In this document: positions 18,147 to 26,383 of the stretch, piece by piece | Layout of the letters: every line of letters begins with the position of its first letter | Position numbering within the stretch: position 1 is the first letter of the stretch | Assembly (NCBI GenBank): GCA_027493945.1 | Contig: JAOSJU010000004.1 | Coordinates: 1-61,578, forward strand | DNA from: Burkholderiaceae bacterium | GTDB lineage: Bacteria; Pseudomonadota; Gammaproteobacteria; Burkholderiales; Burkholderiaceae_E | Direction: 5' to 3' | DNA: 61,578 nt | The notes under the pieces: model-generated | The model's input: only the letters and a program-made list of their open reading frames with translations | Database searches by the model: none | Told to the model about the DNA's origin: nothing | Position numbers and translations under genes: made by a program

Positions 18147-18472
18147 TCAGCTCGAGCCGACTTCGTCGCCAAGGATCGCGATGATGTCCTGGCGCTCACC
18201 CAACAGTCGGACCACGTCCAGATGGTCGCCGCGCTCGAAGTAGCACCACGACAGCGGAAACTTCCCCACTCGCCGGTGCGCAGCCCCGGTATGCCCAGCA
18301 ATTTCCCGAGCCTCGGCGAGCCTATGCCCGGTTCGCGTTCGACCTGGTCGAGCGCCTCGTTGGTGGCCTTGGCCACCTTCACTGCCAGGCGCGTGCCGCC
18401 TTCCTTTCGGTAGTACCGGACCTCGCCTTGCTGGTCGCGCAGCGCCTGCGGGCGCAGAACCGCGGGCTTCAA
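18147..18472 (-). CDS. parE: ParE/RelE-superfamily toxin (one frameshift)
   Basis: About 108 residues. N-terminal MKPAVLRPQALRDQQGEVRYYRKEGG, then AVKVAKATNEALDQVEREPGIGSPRLGKLLGIPGLRT; the C-terminal part VGKFPLSWCYFERGDHLDVVRLLGERQDI is in the next frame. Restoring a T in ACC(T)GG near 18274 rejoins RTWRVGKFP, a common ParE segment. ParE toxins poison gyrase. The TTG start (18472) overlaps the TGA of the antitoxin gene. If the indel is real, the toxin is dead; if it is a base-call error, the pair is intact. Confidence 0.75.
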
Positions 18473-18720
18473 TCGATCTCGCCGCGAGCGATCGCCAGCA
18501 GTTCCTTCTCGTCGGCCTTGGTGCGACGACGGCCTGGCCCGGATGCCAGCCCTTCTTCGATGAGGTCGCGAAGCCGCTTCCTGGCCTGCTCTTCCTGGTC
18601 GCGCCGGACCAGGTCGCGAATGTACTCGCTGGTGTTGCCGTAGTTGCCTGTTGCGACCCGCTTGTCGATGTATTCACGCATCGACTCGGGCAAGGCGAAA
18701 CTCATGGTTTGGCGGCTCAT
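18469..18720 (-). CDS. parD: ParD-family antitoxin
   Basis: 83 residues, intact. Ribbon-helix-helix N-terminus MSRQTMSFALPESMREYIDKRV with GNYGNTSEYIRDLVRRDQEE, followed by a toxin-binding tail RLRDLIEEGLASGPGRRR. It neutralises the ParE-like toxin encoded immediately downstream and should repress its own operon. A palindrome containing a TTGACA -35 lies just upstream. An ATG start at 18720 fits the family length exactly. Confidence 0.88.
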   Translation of the reverse strand: MSRQTMSFALPESMREYIDKRVATGNYGNTSEYIRDLVRRDQEEQARKRLRDLIEEGLASGPGRRRTKADEKELLAIARGEID

Positions 18721-18726
18721 GAAGAA

Positions 18727-18755
18727 ATCATGGGTGGCTTGACAACAGTTGTCAA
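18727..18755 (-). promoter_or_regulatory. parDE promoter with embedded operator
   Basis: On the minus strand a -35 TTGACA (18750-18755) and a CATGAT -10 (18727-18732) are spaced by 17 bases. The -35 lies inside the 17-base palindrome TTGACAAC-A-GTTGTCAA (18739-18755). A repressor there would block polymerase, as expected for ParD autoregulation. The rest of the gap to 18934 shows no gene. Confidence 0.6.
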
Positions 18756-18934
18756 CCGGCCGTGTCCGGAACCCCGGCACCGAGCGACTTCCCGATCCGC
18801 ACGTTGTCGCCCTTCAACTGCTCGACCCGCTGATCGATACCGGACCGCGAGGCCTCGGCCGCCTGCAACTCGCGCACCACCTGCAGCCGCACCGCGCCCT
18901 CTGTGGCTGGCCCGGTTGCCGTCCGGCGACACGC

Positions 18935-19267
18935 TTACCAGCGGAGTTGCTCCGCCTCCGTGCCCAATGCGGTCGCTACTTTCTCGAGCGTCGCCTTCCG
19001 TGACTGCTTGACGCGCTCCATCTGCGCATAGGCCGCTTGCGTAATGCCGATACGCGCAGCAACTTCTGCCTGGGTGAGACCGAAGTGCTCGCGCCACGCT
19101 GCCATAGGTGACACGCCGCGCTCGAAGGACAGGTTGACGACTTCGTTTGGCACCGTGCCATGGGTGAAGCCACCTTTCATGCGGCGGAACTGCTCATAGG
19201 GAACGACGACGAAGGCCGGCTTGCCGTCCTTCCCGACGATGACCTGAAACCCAGTACGTGCGTTCAT
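18935..19267 (-). CDS. XRE-family antitoxin of a RelE-type pair
   Basis: 110 residues from ATG 19267. An N-terminal extension MNARTGFQVIVGKDGKPAFVVVPYEQF resembles the toxin-contacting strand of this antitoxin type. The XRE helix-turn-helix is HFGLTQAEVAARIGITQAAYAQME near residues 63-86. It is downstream of, and overlaps by 74 bases, the toxin gene, so toxin comes first as in HigBA. It should bind the toxin and repress the promoter at 19515-19542. Confidence 0.83.
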   Translation of the reverse strand: MNARTGFQVIVGKDGKPAFVVVPYEQFRRMKGGFTHGTVPNEVVNLSFERGVSPMAAWREHFGLTQAEVAARIGITQAAYAQMERVKQSRKATLEKVATALGTEAEQLRW

Positions 19268-19508
19268 CGCGCTTCCTGACCTCTTCAATGTTGACGATGC
19301 GAACAGCACCGTCGTACTCGAAGAAGACCCGATAGTTGCCGACCCGAAGCCGGTAGCCGTACTCGTGCGACCCCAGAGCCTTGACGTTCGTTGCCTTTGA
19401 TAGATCGGCCAGTTCTGCAGTGACGGCAGTTCGGATCTGCTTCGCCGCGTGAGCGTCGATCTTCCGAAGTTGGCGGAGGGCTTTCGGTTGCCAGTTGATC
19501 ACGTTCAC
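19194..19508 (-). CDS. RelE-family toxin
   Basis: 104 residues. A RelE-fold ribosome-dependent mRNA interferase pattern: WQPKALRQLRKIDAHAAKQI, VKALGSHEYGYRLRVGNYRVFFEYDG and IVNIEEVRKRDERTY. Relatives usually stop right after the RTY; here the frame stays open for about 20 more residues into the antitoxin gene, giving a 74-base overlap. That is either a genuine extended tail or an indel near 19255. The GTG at 19508 lies at the predicted transcription start, so the message may be leaderless. Confidence 0.82.
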   Translation of the reverse strand: MNVINWQPKALRQLRKIDAHAAKQIRTAVTAELADLSKATNVKALGSHEYGYRLRVGNYRVFFEYDGAVRIVNIEEVRKRDERTYWVSGHRREGRQAGLRRRSL

Positions 19509-19514
19509 GAGGTG

Positions 19515-19542
19515 ATTATAAGCGCCGTATACGTATTGTCAA
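19515..19542 (-). promoter_or_regulatory. Consensus sigma-70 promoter of the RelE-XRE operon
   Basis: Minus-strand TTGACA (19537-19542), 16-base spacer, TATAAT (19515-19520): both hexamers are perfect. The spacer holds the overlapping palindromes ATACGTAT (19529-19536) and CGTATACG (19526-19533), a likely operator for the XRE antitoxin. Only six bases separate the -10 from the GTG at 19508, so transcription should begin at or next to the start codon. Confidence 0.75.
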
Positions 19543-19662
19543 CGCCCGCATCGCGAAACTGCTTCCTGCGAAACCAAACGTGATTTGGCTGACCCGCGGC
19601 TTTGCGCAGCGGTTCGGGAAGCCGCACCTCGTGATTCAAGATCGACGAAGAGCATCACGACC

Positions 19663-19986
19663 TTACCGTGGGTCGTGTACTGCAGCGGCTCGGCGAATCC
19701 GGCAGCGCGGTGCTGAACGTCGCCGGACCAGGGGAGCGCAAGCGCCCGGGCATTGATGGGCGTTCTCGGGCGGCTGGCGTCGCCAGATTGACGGTAAATC
19801 TGGTGTCGATGCTTGCAGGGCCCTGGCGCCCGGAATGATGGCCGCGGGGTAGGCGCTCAACCCGCTACCTGGACCTCGGGCTGTAATTCGACGATCACGT
19901 TCGACAGGCCGCTGCTTTCGCGCTTCGGGGTCGCCTGGATCATCGGCATACAAACGGGCAAGTACGTTGGTGTCGACCGCGATCAC
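19663..19986 (-). pseudogene. PIN-domain (VapC-like) toxin, degraded
   Basis: Starts with GTG 19986 overlapping the antitoxin stop. VIAVDTNVLARLYADDPGDPEA is the PIN N-terminus with its first catalytic Asp. After about 25 codons family similarity is lost, and the remaining frames show only scattered PIN-like scraps (ALALPWSGDVQ in another frame). Several indels would be needed to rebuild the usual 130 residues, so this is either a strongly mis-read or a decayed toxin. The antitoxin upstream is better preserved. Confidence 0.55.
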
Positions 19987-20233
19987 TTGCCTCGTTCCCG
20001 CATCGCCTGTGCGACGTCGAAACCGGCTGTGCGGCGCTTCCCGGGTTTCCGGCAGATCAGCAGGCCGTAGCCGTCTTCCGGGCGACTGGGCGCGGCGCGG
20101 CGCGCGACCTCGACGCGCAGGCTCTGTCCCGCGATCGAGAACTCGAGCTGAGTGCCCGGTGCAATGCCAACCAGCTTGCGGATCTTGGCGGGTATTACGA
20201 CCGGCCTTTTTCGGACACAGTAGCGGTCGACAT
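19983..20233 (-). CDS. AbrB/MazE-fold antitoxin (one frameshift)
   Basis: About 83 residues. MSTATVSEKGR at the start is followed one frame over by VVIPAKIRKLVGIAPGTQLEF, a SpoVT/AbrB swapped-hairpin DNA-binding domain. The tail is RRAAPSRPEDGYGLLICRKPGKRR and VAQAMRERGK. One missing G near 20200 restores GRVVIPAKIR. The stop overlaps the start of a PIN-domain gene (GTGA), the standard VapBC arrangement. DNA binding and toxin neutralisation are inferred from the family. Confidence 0.7.
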
Positions 20234-20290
20234 CGATAACCTCTCACAAGGCAAGAGGAAGAATACGCCGCGTGCGGGCGCAGTGATGCG

Positions 20291-20638
20291 CTATGCAGCA
20301 TGGAGCAGGAACTCGACCTTGACTGCTTCATAGGGGAAGACGATTCCTCCACCTTCCGCGCGGTCGAGCACTCCCGCATTGAGCAGCGCCGTGACGTCGC
20401 CGTGAACCCCCTTCACGTCTCGGTCGACGCGGCGAGCTGCTTCGCGGATGGACACGGGACCCGCCCCGCAGAGCGCCTTCAGGAGTTCCCAGCGCTTGGC
20501 AGTAAGCACCTTCCATAGAAGCTCGGGCGAGGCGAAGCTGATTCGAGCCGACCGTTCCGGCTTGCCAGTGCGCCATGCGCGTGCGAAGTCAGCCATGGAG
20601 TCTCTGGCTTCACGAACCTCGAGAATCACTGTTTTCAC
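20291..20638 (-). CDS. HVO_A0114-type winged-helix antitoxin/regulator
   Basis: 115 residues, intact. Helix-rich with a winged helix-turn-helix: LLWKVLTAKRWELLKALC, PVSIREAARRVDRDVKGVHGDVTALLNAGVL, and a wing GGGIVFPYEAVKVEFLL. This is the partner family of TumE toxins (an HTH protein encoded directly after the toxin). It overlaps the end of the toxin gene by 29 bases. Likely DNA-binding and toxin-neutralising; neither activity is visible directly. Confidence 0.8.
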   Translation of the reverse strand: MKTVILEVREARDSMADFARAWRTGKPERSARISFASPELLWKVLTAKRWELLKALCGAGPVSIREAARRVDRDVKGVHGDVTALLNAGVLDRAEGGGIVFPYEAVKVEFLLHAA

Positions 20639-20915
20639 GGTTCCACCTCGCTATGTCGCGCTCGAAGGCTGCGAGAAGTGCCTCCGGCGTAGTGAAGGAG
20701 TACACGGATTCCCTGTCCGCGAAGTGACGATGGTCACCCTTGCCGAACTCGTTGTCGTAGCGGACCACGCAGACACCGTCGACGACGTAGGCGAGTCGGT
20801 ACTTGAACTCGTGTGAGGAACCGACAACGGCTGTCGGGACTCTCCAGAGAACCAACTCGGCAAACGCCCTCTCGTCGTAGACGATCCGCGTGCGGGCGAC
20901 GAGCGTCGCTTTCAT
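20610..20915 (-). CDS. TumE-family (DUF6516) toxin
   Basis: 101 residues, intact. Family pattern: KATLVARTRIVYDERAFAELVLWRVP, VGSSHEFKYRLAYVVDGV, and the hallmark RYDNEFGKGDHRHF. The YDNE...KGDHRH segment is probably the active site. It is the first gene of a two-gene operon with the HVO_A0114-type protein, a pairing found in many bacteria and archaea. Its ATG lies within an inverted repeat, which suggests tight operator control. Confidence 0.83.
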   Translation of the reverse strand: MKATLVARTRIVYDERAFAELVLWRVPTAVVGSSHEFKYRLAYVVDGVCVVRYDNEFGKGDHRHFADRESVYSFTTPEALLAAFERDIARWNRENSDSRGS

Positions 20916-20963
20916 GTTGGGGATTATGCCAACAACCGCCGATTGTTGTCAATGACACCAACA
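20915..20963 (-). promoter_or_regulatory. Twin inverted repeats at the TumE gene start
   Basis: TGTTGG-8-CCAACA at 20915-20920/20929-20934 overlaps the toxin start codon. TGTTG-10-CAACA at 20944-20948/20959-20963 lies just upstream. The two share the same half-site (TGTTG), as expected for cooperative binding of one regulator, presumably the HVO_A0114-type antitoxin. Confidence 0.5.
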
Positions 20964-21303
20964 GATGCGCCGGCTGGAATCCCCGACGCAGAGGTCGCCA
21001 GGCCAGCATCCCGGATATCTGTCCCACCAATAGCCCGATTCCAGCGATTCGTCGCCGACGCACCAGGGCCTTGCCGTCGCCAGATCGTCCGCCATGTCGC
21101 CGATCGCCTCGCGCAACTCGAGCGGCGCCAGCCACCGCTCCGGAATCGCCTCCACCCCCATCGCCGCCCCCAGCAGATTCCCGGTGATCGCCCCGGTCGA
21201 ATCGCTGTCGCCGGAGTGATTCACCGCCGGCACGATCGCCGACTCGAAATCCTCCGCCCCGACCGCGACCCGCGCGGGTGGTCGGTGAGCGTGCTCTTTC
21301 ACG
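20949..21303 (-). pseudogene. ADP-ribosylglycohydrolase, C-terminal fragment
   Basis: About 110 residues. The C-terminal metal-binding signature AVNHSGDSDSTGAITGNLLGA is well preserved, followed by IPERWLAPLELREAIGDMADDL and a WDRYPG-type end. Full enzymes are about 300 residues and need an N-terminal Asp/Asp metal site, which is absent. Homology begins abruptly near 21303, next to a fragment of another gene on the other strand. The tail past 21000 may contain a frame change. Not expected to be catalytic. Confidence 0.7.
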
Positions 21304-21333
21304 CGCGCTGCTGCCGCTCGACCAAAGCCGGCG

Positions 21334-21620
21334 GTGGCTGGCTCGAAGACCGAAGCCGTAGACTGGCGCGATGCGGCCCGCCCCGGCCCGGCATTGGCCT
21401 TCGACCACGCGCAGCACGTCGCGGCGGCGCTCGCGAAGCTGCGCGACAAGGTCGAGCGCCACGCGCTGCCGCTGCACCTGCTGCCGCCGAAATTCACGCT
21501 GACGCAACTGCAGCGGACGGTCGAGGCGATCCTCGGTCGCGAGGTGGAGAAGAGCGCTCTCGATCTCCCGGATGCTGACGGTGGTGGCCTTCATGCCTGC
21601 TCTCGTGATGCCATGATTGT
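21334..21620 (+). pseudogene. NrtR-type NUDIX regulator, C-terminal fragment
   Basis: Only the winged-helix end of the family is present: ALAFDHAQHVAAALAKLRDK, ALPLHLLPPKFTLTQLQRTVEAILG and EKSAL, after which the frame drifts. Intact NrtR proteins are about 230-250 residues with a NUDIX domain first; no NUDIX box is found upstream. The fragment starts about 30 bases from the truncated ADP-ribosylglycohydrolase on the opposite strand, so both genes lost their 5' halves at one junction. Confidence 0.6.
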
Positions 21621-21752
21621 GACCACATCGTACCGACTGCTGGTGATTCGACCGCCCGTCAGTCGCTCGCGCCAAGCGGTCGGATCCGGCTGGACCCGCC
21701 GGCGCCGGCGACCCGAGCCTGCGGAATCGACTGACGGATCTCGGGGTCAAGG

Positions 21753-22194
21753 ATGAAGCGGAGCATGTGCCGGGCGGCGGCACTGGTCGCCCTGTCGGGC
21801 TGCGCCCTCGTACGAGTGGCGCAACGACCATGCGAACGCCAACTGGGAGGCAGACCTGAACGACTGCCGCGTGTCGGCACTGTCGCTGTATCCGAAGACG
21901 ATCGTGCAGGAGCGCGAGATCGACCGCGCGGCGACCGACGCGATGGCAGCCGAGCAGCGGCGCCAACAGGAGGCCGCGCGCACGTACAGTGCGTCGACGA
22001 CCTGCAACCGGGCGGGCCGTTCGGTTCAATGCGAAGCGTATGGCAGCCTGCCAGCCTCGCAGGTCGTCGTGGTGCAGCCGCCCCCGTCGTCTACCGCACG
22101 CGCACCGCCGACGTCAACCGCGCCGGATCGGGACGGCTACACGCAAACCTGCGTCGCGTCCAGAGGCTGGCGCAGGGTCCGCGTCGACAGCTGA
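21753..22194 (+). CDS. Hypothetical lipoprotein (one frameshift)
   Basis: The N-terminus MKRSMCRAAALVALSGC is a lipoprotein signal with a lipobox. After a frame change near 21808 it reads YEWRNDHANANWEADLNDCRVSALSLYPKTI and a charged stretch rich in Q and R. Four later cysteines (DCR, TCN, QCEA, TCVAS) could form disulfides in the periplasm. The end is RGWRRVRVDS. I recognise no family. Confidence 0.55.
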
Positions 22195-22236
22195 GCCCTT
22201 CCCCGGCCGGTCACGCCCGCACCGGCGGCTCGGCGC

Positions 22237-23460
22237 TCATTGCGCCTCGCCGTTCTCCCGGGGCGCCGCCGCCTCGTCGTCCACCGCCTTCTGCACCGCC
22301 CGGTAGAACGCTTCGCGCGCCTCGCTGGCCGCCGGGTCCCTCGCGCCGCCGCCCCAGTTGGCGTTCGACGCGATCACGAGCTTGCGCTTCGGGTCGATGA
22401 AGATGCCTTGGCCGAAGATGCCGCGCGCGGTGAGCTGCCGTCGGCCCAGTCCACCACTGGTAGCCGTAGCCGCGCTCGGGCACGCTGATGCCGGTGCGCT
22501 CGGTCGTGGCCTCCGCGAGCCACCCGTCGGGCACGATGCTCTGGCCATCGACCCGGGCGCCGTTCAGGACGAAGAGCCCGAAGCGCGCGAAGTCGCGGGT
22601 CGCCGCCCCGATGCAGCAGCCGCTGATCTCCTTTGCCGGTGCGGCTCAGAATCCATGTGGCCTGCTGCTCCATGCCGGCCGGCTTCCAGATCTTCTCGGA
22701 CAGGCACTCCGACAGTGGCTTCTTCGTCGCCGCGCCGAGCAGGATGCCGACGAGGTTGGTCTCGCCGGTGCTGTAGAGCCAGCGCGTGCCGGCCGGCACG
22801 TCGCGCGGCAGCCGGCGCAGGTAACTCACCAGCGCGTCGACGCCGTCCTCGGGCTTGTGATTGTTGAAGCGCGCCACGTCCGAGTTCGGGTCGGAGTAGT
22901 CCTCGTTCCAGCGCACGCCCGAAGTCATCGTCAACAGTTGGCGGATGCTGACGTCGTCGTACGCTGAACCCTTCATGTCGGGGATGTAGTCGCTGACCTT
23001 GTCGTCCATGCTGCGGATGAAGCCCTCGCGCAGGGCGGCGCCCACCAGCGTGGAGGTGATCGACTTGGCGACCGAAAAGCTCGTCCAGCGCCCGCTCGCG
23101 TCGAAATCGAGCCCGTAGCGCTCGAGGCGCACCTTGCCGTCGTGCACGACGAGCAGCGCCGAGCTGCGCTGGCCGGCCATGTACGCGTCGACGTCGAGCG
23201 CAAGCTTCAGCGGCGGCCCCGGCGGCAGCGGGCAGCGGCGCATCGCCGGCCGGCACCACGCGCGCCTTCGCCAGCACCGGCAGGCGGTCGAGCGCGCGGA
23301 ATGCCGCGTCGCGCTGCGGCTGGCTCCAGAACAGGAGGTCGCGGTTGGTGGGCAGCGTTGCCAGCAGGCCGCGCGTCTCCTTGTCGAGGCTGAACCAGCC
23401 GGCGGTGCCGGCCACTGCGAGGACGGCAAGCGATCCGGCAACGATCTTCTTGAGCTTCAT
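22237..23460 (-). CDS. Serine hydrolase of the class C beta-lactamase fold (frameshifted)
   Basis: About 400 residues after repair. An N-terminal membrane anchor (KKIVAGSLAVLAVAGTAGWF) is followed by the catalytic domain with the SxxK nucleophile in SFSVAKSITSTLVGAA, the second-motif Tyr in WLYSTGETNLVG, and a late conserved patch YGYQWW. Such proteins include 6-aminohexanoate-dimer hydrolase, esterases and D-aminopeptidases; the lack of other lactamase context argues against drug resistance. Frame changes lie near 23225, 22630 and 22440. Confidence 0.82.
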
Positions 23461-23677
23461 CGGGGTGTGTCGGGTGGGTGCTGTTAACGGAGCCCATTAG
23501 ACACGATGCGGGCTCGTCCGGGCGATGTGCCCCGGTCCCGCGACCTACGCGCCGGTCGCGGCAGGTGGATCGAGATGGGCCGGAAGCGGTAGGCCATCGG
23601 GTCAATCGGCGAGCAACTCCTCCATCGCTAGTGTCGTGACGAAGAGCCCGCGTGCGGTGACCCGCGGCTCCAGGGTC

Positions 23678-23706
23678 TTGTGCAAACATACAGCTTCTTG
23701 TATACT
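23678..23706 (+). promoter_or_regulatory. Candidate promoter of the HigBA-like operon
   Basis: TTGTGC (23678-23683), 17-base spacer, TATACT (23701-23706, five of six consensus bases). The GTATAC palindrome (23700-23705) overlaps the -10. The putative toxin ATG at 23709 lies upstream of the expected transcription start, so either the real start codon is further in or another promoter is used. Bases 23461-23677 show nothing else. Confidence 0.4.
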
Positions 23707-23708
23707 TC

Positions 23709-24049
23709 ATGCTTTTAACGAATCGCCCCGTCGAGTTCCCTTGGCGACGCATTGGCGGCGCTGCGCGTCTTCCCTGCCGATGCGCGCAGAAGTGCAGGCC
23801 ATCAGACCGATCGCGTACAGCGGGGCTCGAGCCGGACGACTGGAAACCGATGCCAACGGTCGGCGCGGGCGTCCGCGAGATCAGGATTCACGAAGCAACC
23901 GGCGCCTTTCGCGTGATCTATCTGGCGAGATTCGCGGAGGTCGTGTTTGTGTTGCATTGCTTCCAGAAAAAGGCCGGCGAACCGCCCGGCCCGACCTTGA
24001 TCTGGCCAAGGCCCGGTATCGCCAGCTTCGATCGGAACGTCGTGGATGA
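23709..24049 (+). CDS. HigB/RelE (phage Gp49-like) toxin (frameshifted)
   Basis: About 113 residues after joining three frames. RPVEF at the start, GLEPDDWKPMPTVGAGVREIRI in the middle and AFRVIYLARFAEVVFVLHCFQKK are classic Gp49-like RelE features. The end DLDLAKARYRQLRSERRG is in the third frame. The stop overlaps the antitoxin ATG (ATGA). It cleaves ribosome-bound mRNA by family. Frame changes near 23740-23800 and 23972. Confidence 0.72.
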
Positions 24050-24327
24050 AGGCGAATCGATTCGCCAGCGTCTGGGATGCGATCGAAGCCGATAGCGAGC
24101 AGGCGGAAAACCTGCGGTTGCGATCGGAACTGATGATCGCGTTGCGCTCCCACGTCGAGCGGATTGGCCTGACCCAGAGACAGGCGGCCGAATTGTTCGG
24201 GGTGACGCAACCTCGCGTGTCCGACCTGATGCGGGGCAAGATCGCACTCTTCAGCCTCGACACGCTCGTCAACATGGCGCACGCGGCGGGTTCGAGGGTC
24301 GAACTGAAGCTGCGGGCAATCGCCTGA
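24046..24327 (+). CDS. HigA-like XRE antitoxin
   Basis: 93 residues, intact. A helix-turn-helix of the HigA type: LRSELMIALRSHVERIGLTQRQAAELFGVTQPRVSDLMRGKIALFSLDTLVNMAH. It is encoded directly after the HigB-like toxin with a 4-base overlap, so toxin precedes antitoxin as in higBA. It should neutralise the toxin and repress the promoter upstream of 23709. Confidence 0.87.
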   Translation: MKANRFASVWDAIEADSEQAENLRLRSELMIALRSHVERIGLTQRQAAELFGVTQPRVSDLMRGKIALFSLDTLVNMAHAAGSRVELKLRAIA

Positions 24328-24370
24328 GTGACAGGAGACGCCGTCCGGTCGAAGTCCGCCGCGTGCCCGC

Positions 24371-25442
24371 CTACTCCAGGCCCGCGCGACCCCTTCCCCT
24401 TCTTGTACGCGTGCAGGAACCGCCCGAACACCCGGTCCTTCCTGCGTCGCTCGGCCTGCGACAGCTCGTGAAACTCCGATTCCTTGCGCAGCTTCAGATA
24501 GCTCCGCAGATGCTCTTCGGCCAGCTCGTGCCGCTCGACCGCTGCGCGCACCGCGCAATCCGGCTCGCTTCCGTGACTGCAGTCCGGGTAGCGGCAGCTC
24601 GCCGCCAGCGCGCCGACGTCGGCGAAGGTCTCGTCGATGCCCTCGCCGGCGCCCAGCAGCCCCAGCTCGCGCATTCCCGGCATGTCGATCAGCAGTGCCC
24701 CGTTCCCGAGCACGATCAGGTGCCGCCGCGTGGTGGTGTGACGCCCCTCGCCGGTGTGGCTGACCTCGCGCGTTTCCAGTCCGCCGTCGCCCAGCAGGCG
24801 ATTGATCAGCGTCGTCTTTCCGACCCCGAAGAACCGAGCAGGCAACAGGCCCTGCCGGGGGGCCATCAGCGCGCGAACCCGGTCAACGCCCTCGCCCGTC
24901 ACGTTGCTGACACCGACGACGTCGGTCTCGACCCCCATGCGCCGGATGTCTCCGGTCATCTGCTCCAGTTCGTCCGGAGCGACCAGGTCGGTCTTCGTCA
25001 GCAGCACCACGGGCCGGATGCGGCCCTCCCCGACCATCACCAGTAACGCTCGAGCCGCCGGAGGTTGAAATCGAAGCGGCACGCCTCGACGATGAACGCG
25101 ACGTCGATGTTCGCGGCGATCATCTGGACCTCGACGTCGCGCCCCGCGACCTTTCGCCTGAGAAACGATCGCCGCGGAAGTACGCCGTGGATGCTCGCGC
25201 GGGTTGCCGAATCCCGGTAGCGGACGCAGACCCAGTCGCCCACGCAGGGAAGGTCTTCCGACGACTCCGCGAGATGCAGTAGCCGTCCGGTCAGTTCAGC
25301 CGGCACCTCGCCCCGCTGGTCCCTGACCGGTATCGGCCCCGGCCGACGGCAGTGACCCGCGCGACCGACTGATCCGATCCGCACAACTCGCCGGCCCCCG
25401 CCGACGAGCGATCGGTCCAAAGCCGAGGTCGGTGAGTTCCAT
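24371..25442 (-). CDS. rsgA: Ribosome small-subunit-dependent GTPase RsgA (frameshifted)
   Basis: Circularly permuted GTPase assisting 30S maturation. N-terminal OB domain: PCVGDWVCVRYRDS and LRRKVAGRDVEVQMIAANIDVAFIV. G4 motif LLTKTDL comes before the P-loop (GVGKTTLINRLLG), as the permutation requires; then DMPGMRELG (G3) and a zinc site CRYPDCSHGSEPDC. The start ATG 25442 (MELTDLGFG) matches the family. Frames change near 25400, 25330, 25060 and 24835 (one G missing before GVGKT), and again near 24400, after which KGRAGLE and a TAG end the protein. Repaired length is about 357 residues. Confidence 0.85.
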
Positions 25443-25551
25443 CGAACGAGTCTGGCGAGTTTCCGTGCGCCTGCCAAGCGCGGCCGACCGGCACGCGACG
25501 GCCCGCCGGTTTGGCTATCATCGCTCGTACGTCACCGCTGCGGATAACCCG

Positions 25552-26378
25552 ATGTCATCCAGTACCGGTTCTTCCGTCGTCGGCGTGATCGCCGCGGCCG
25601 GGCGCGCAACGCGGCTCGCGCCCTTGCCGTGCAGCAAGGAGTTGATGCCGATCGGCGTGCACCGCGAGCCCGCCGAGCTTCGCGGGCGCCCCAAGGTGGT
25701 TTCGCAATATCTCCTCGAACGGATGCGCGCCGGCGGCGCGCGGCGAATCTTCTTCGTCGTGCGCAGTGGCAAGTTCGACATTGCGGAATACTACGGGGAC
25801 GGCTCGCGCCTCGGCCTGTCGATCGCCTACCTGATGATGAACGAGCCGTGGGGGCCGCCGTTCAGCGCCGCCCGTGCCACCCCCGTTCGTCGAGGACGCG
25901 ACCAGTGCTGTTCGGATTTCCGGACATCCTGATTCATCCCGAAGACTGTTTCGTGCGCGCCTGCGAGCGGCTGCGCGCGACCGGGGCCGACATCGTGCTG
26001 GGCCTGTTCGAAGGGGCGCTGACCGACGGGCTGGATCTGGTGTCCACCGACCCGCTCGGTCGCGTCACCAACCTGCTCACCAAGGAAGAGGCGCCGGCGC
26101 GCCGCGATGGCGACATCGGCTACATGCTGGCGGCGTGGGGACCGGGGTTCACGCGCTTTCTCGTCGAGGAAACCCGTCGCCTGTCGGACCTCGCACGCTC
26201 CGGCGCGTGCGGACCGTCGCCGGACTGGCCCATGGGAGCGGTCATCGCTGCGGCAGTTCGCGCCGGTCTGCACGTCGACAGCGTGTTCCTTCGGGACGCG
26301 CGCTTCCTCGACATCGGCACGCCCGCCGGCCCGGCAGCCGCCGGCGGATTCCCCGGCGTTTGGCTCGGACGGGACTGA
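25552..26378 (+). CDS. Nucleotidyltransferase (sugar-1-phosphate type, one frameshift)
   Basis: About 275 residues. The N-terminal nucleotide-binding signature is GVIAAAGRATRLAPLPCSKELMPIG; then ARRIFFVVRSGKFDIAEYYGDG and, after a frame change near 25885, FVEDATVLFGFPDILI and GDIGYMLAAWGPGFTRFL. This is the fold of glucose-1-phosphate uridylyl/thymidylyltransferases. The canonical GxGTR glycine is replaced (GRATR). The product is a sugar nucleotide of unknown identity. A 2H phosphoesterase gene starts six bases after its stop. Confidence 0.8.
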
Positions 26379-26383
26379 CCGCG

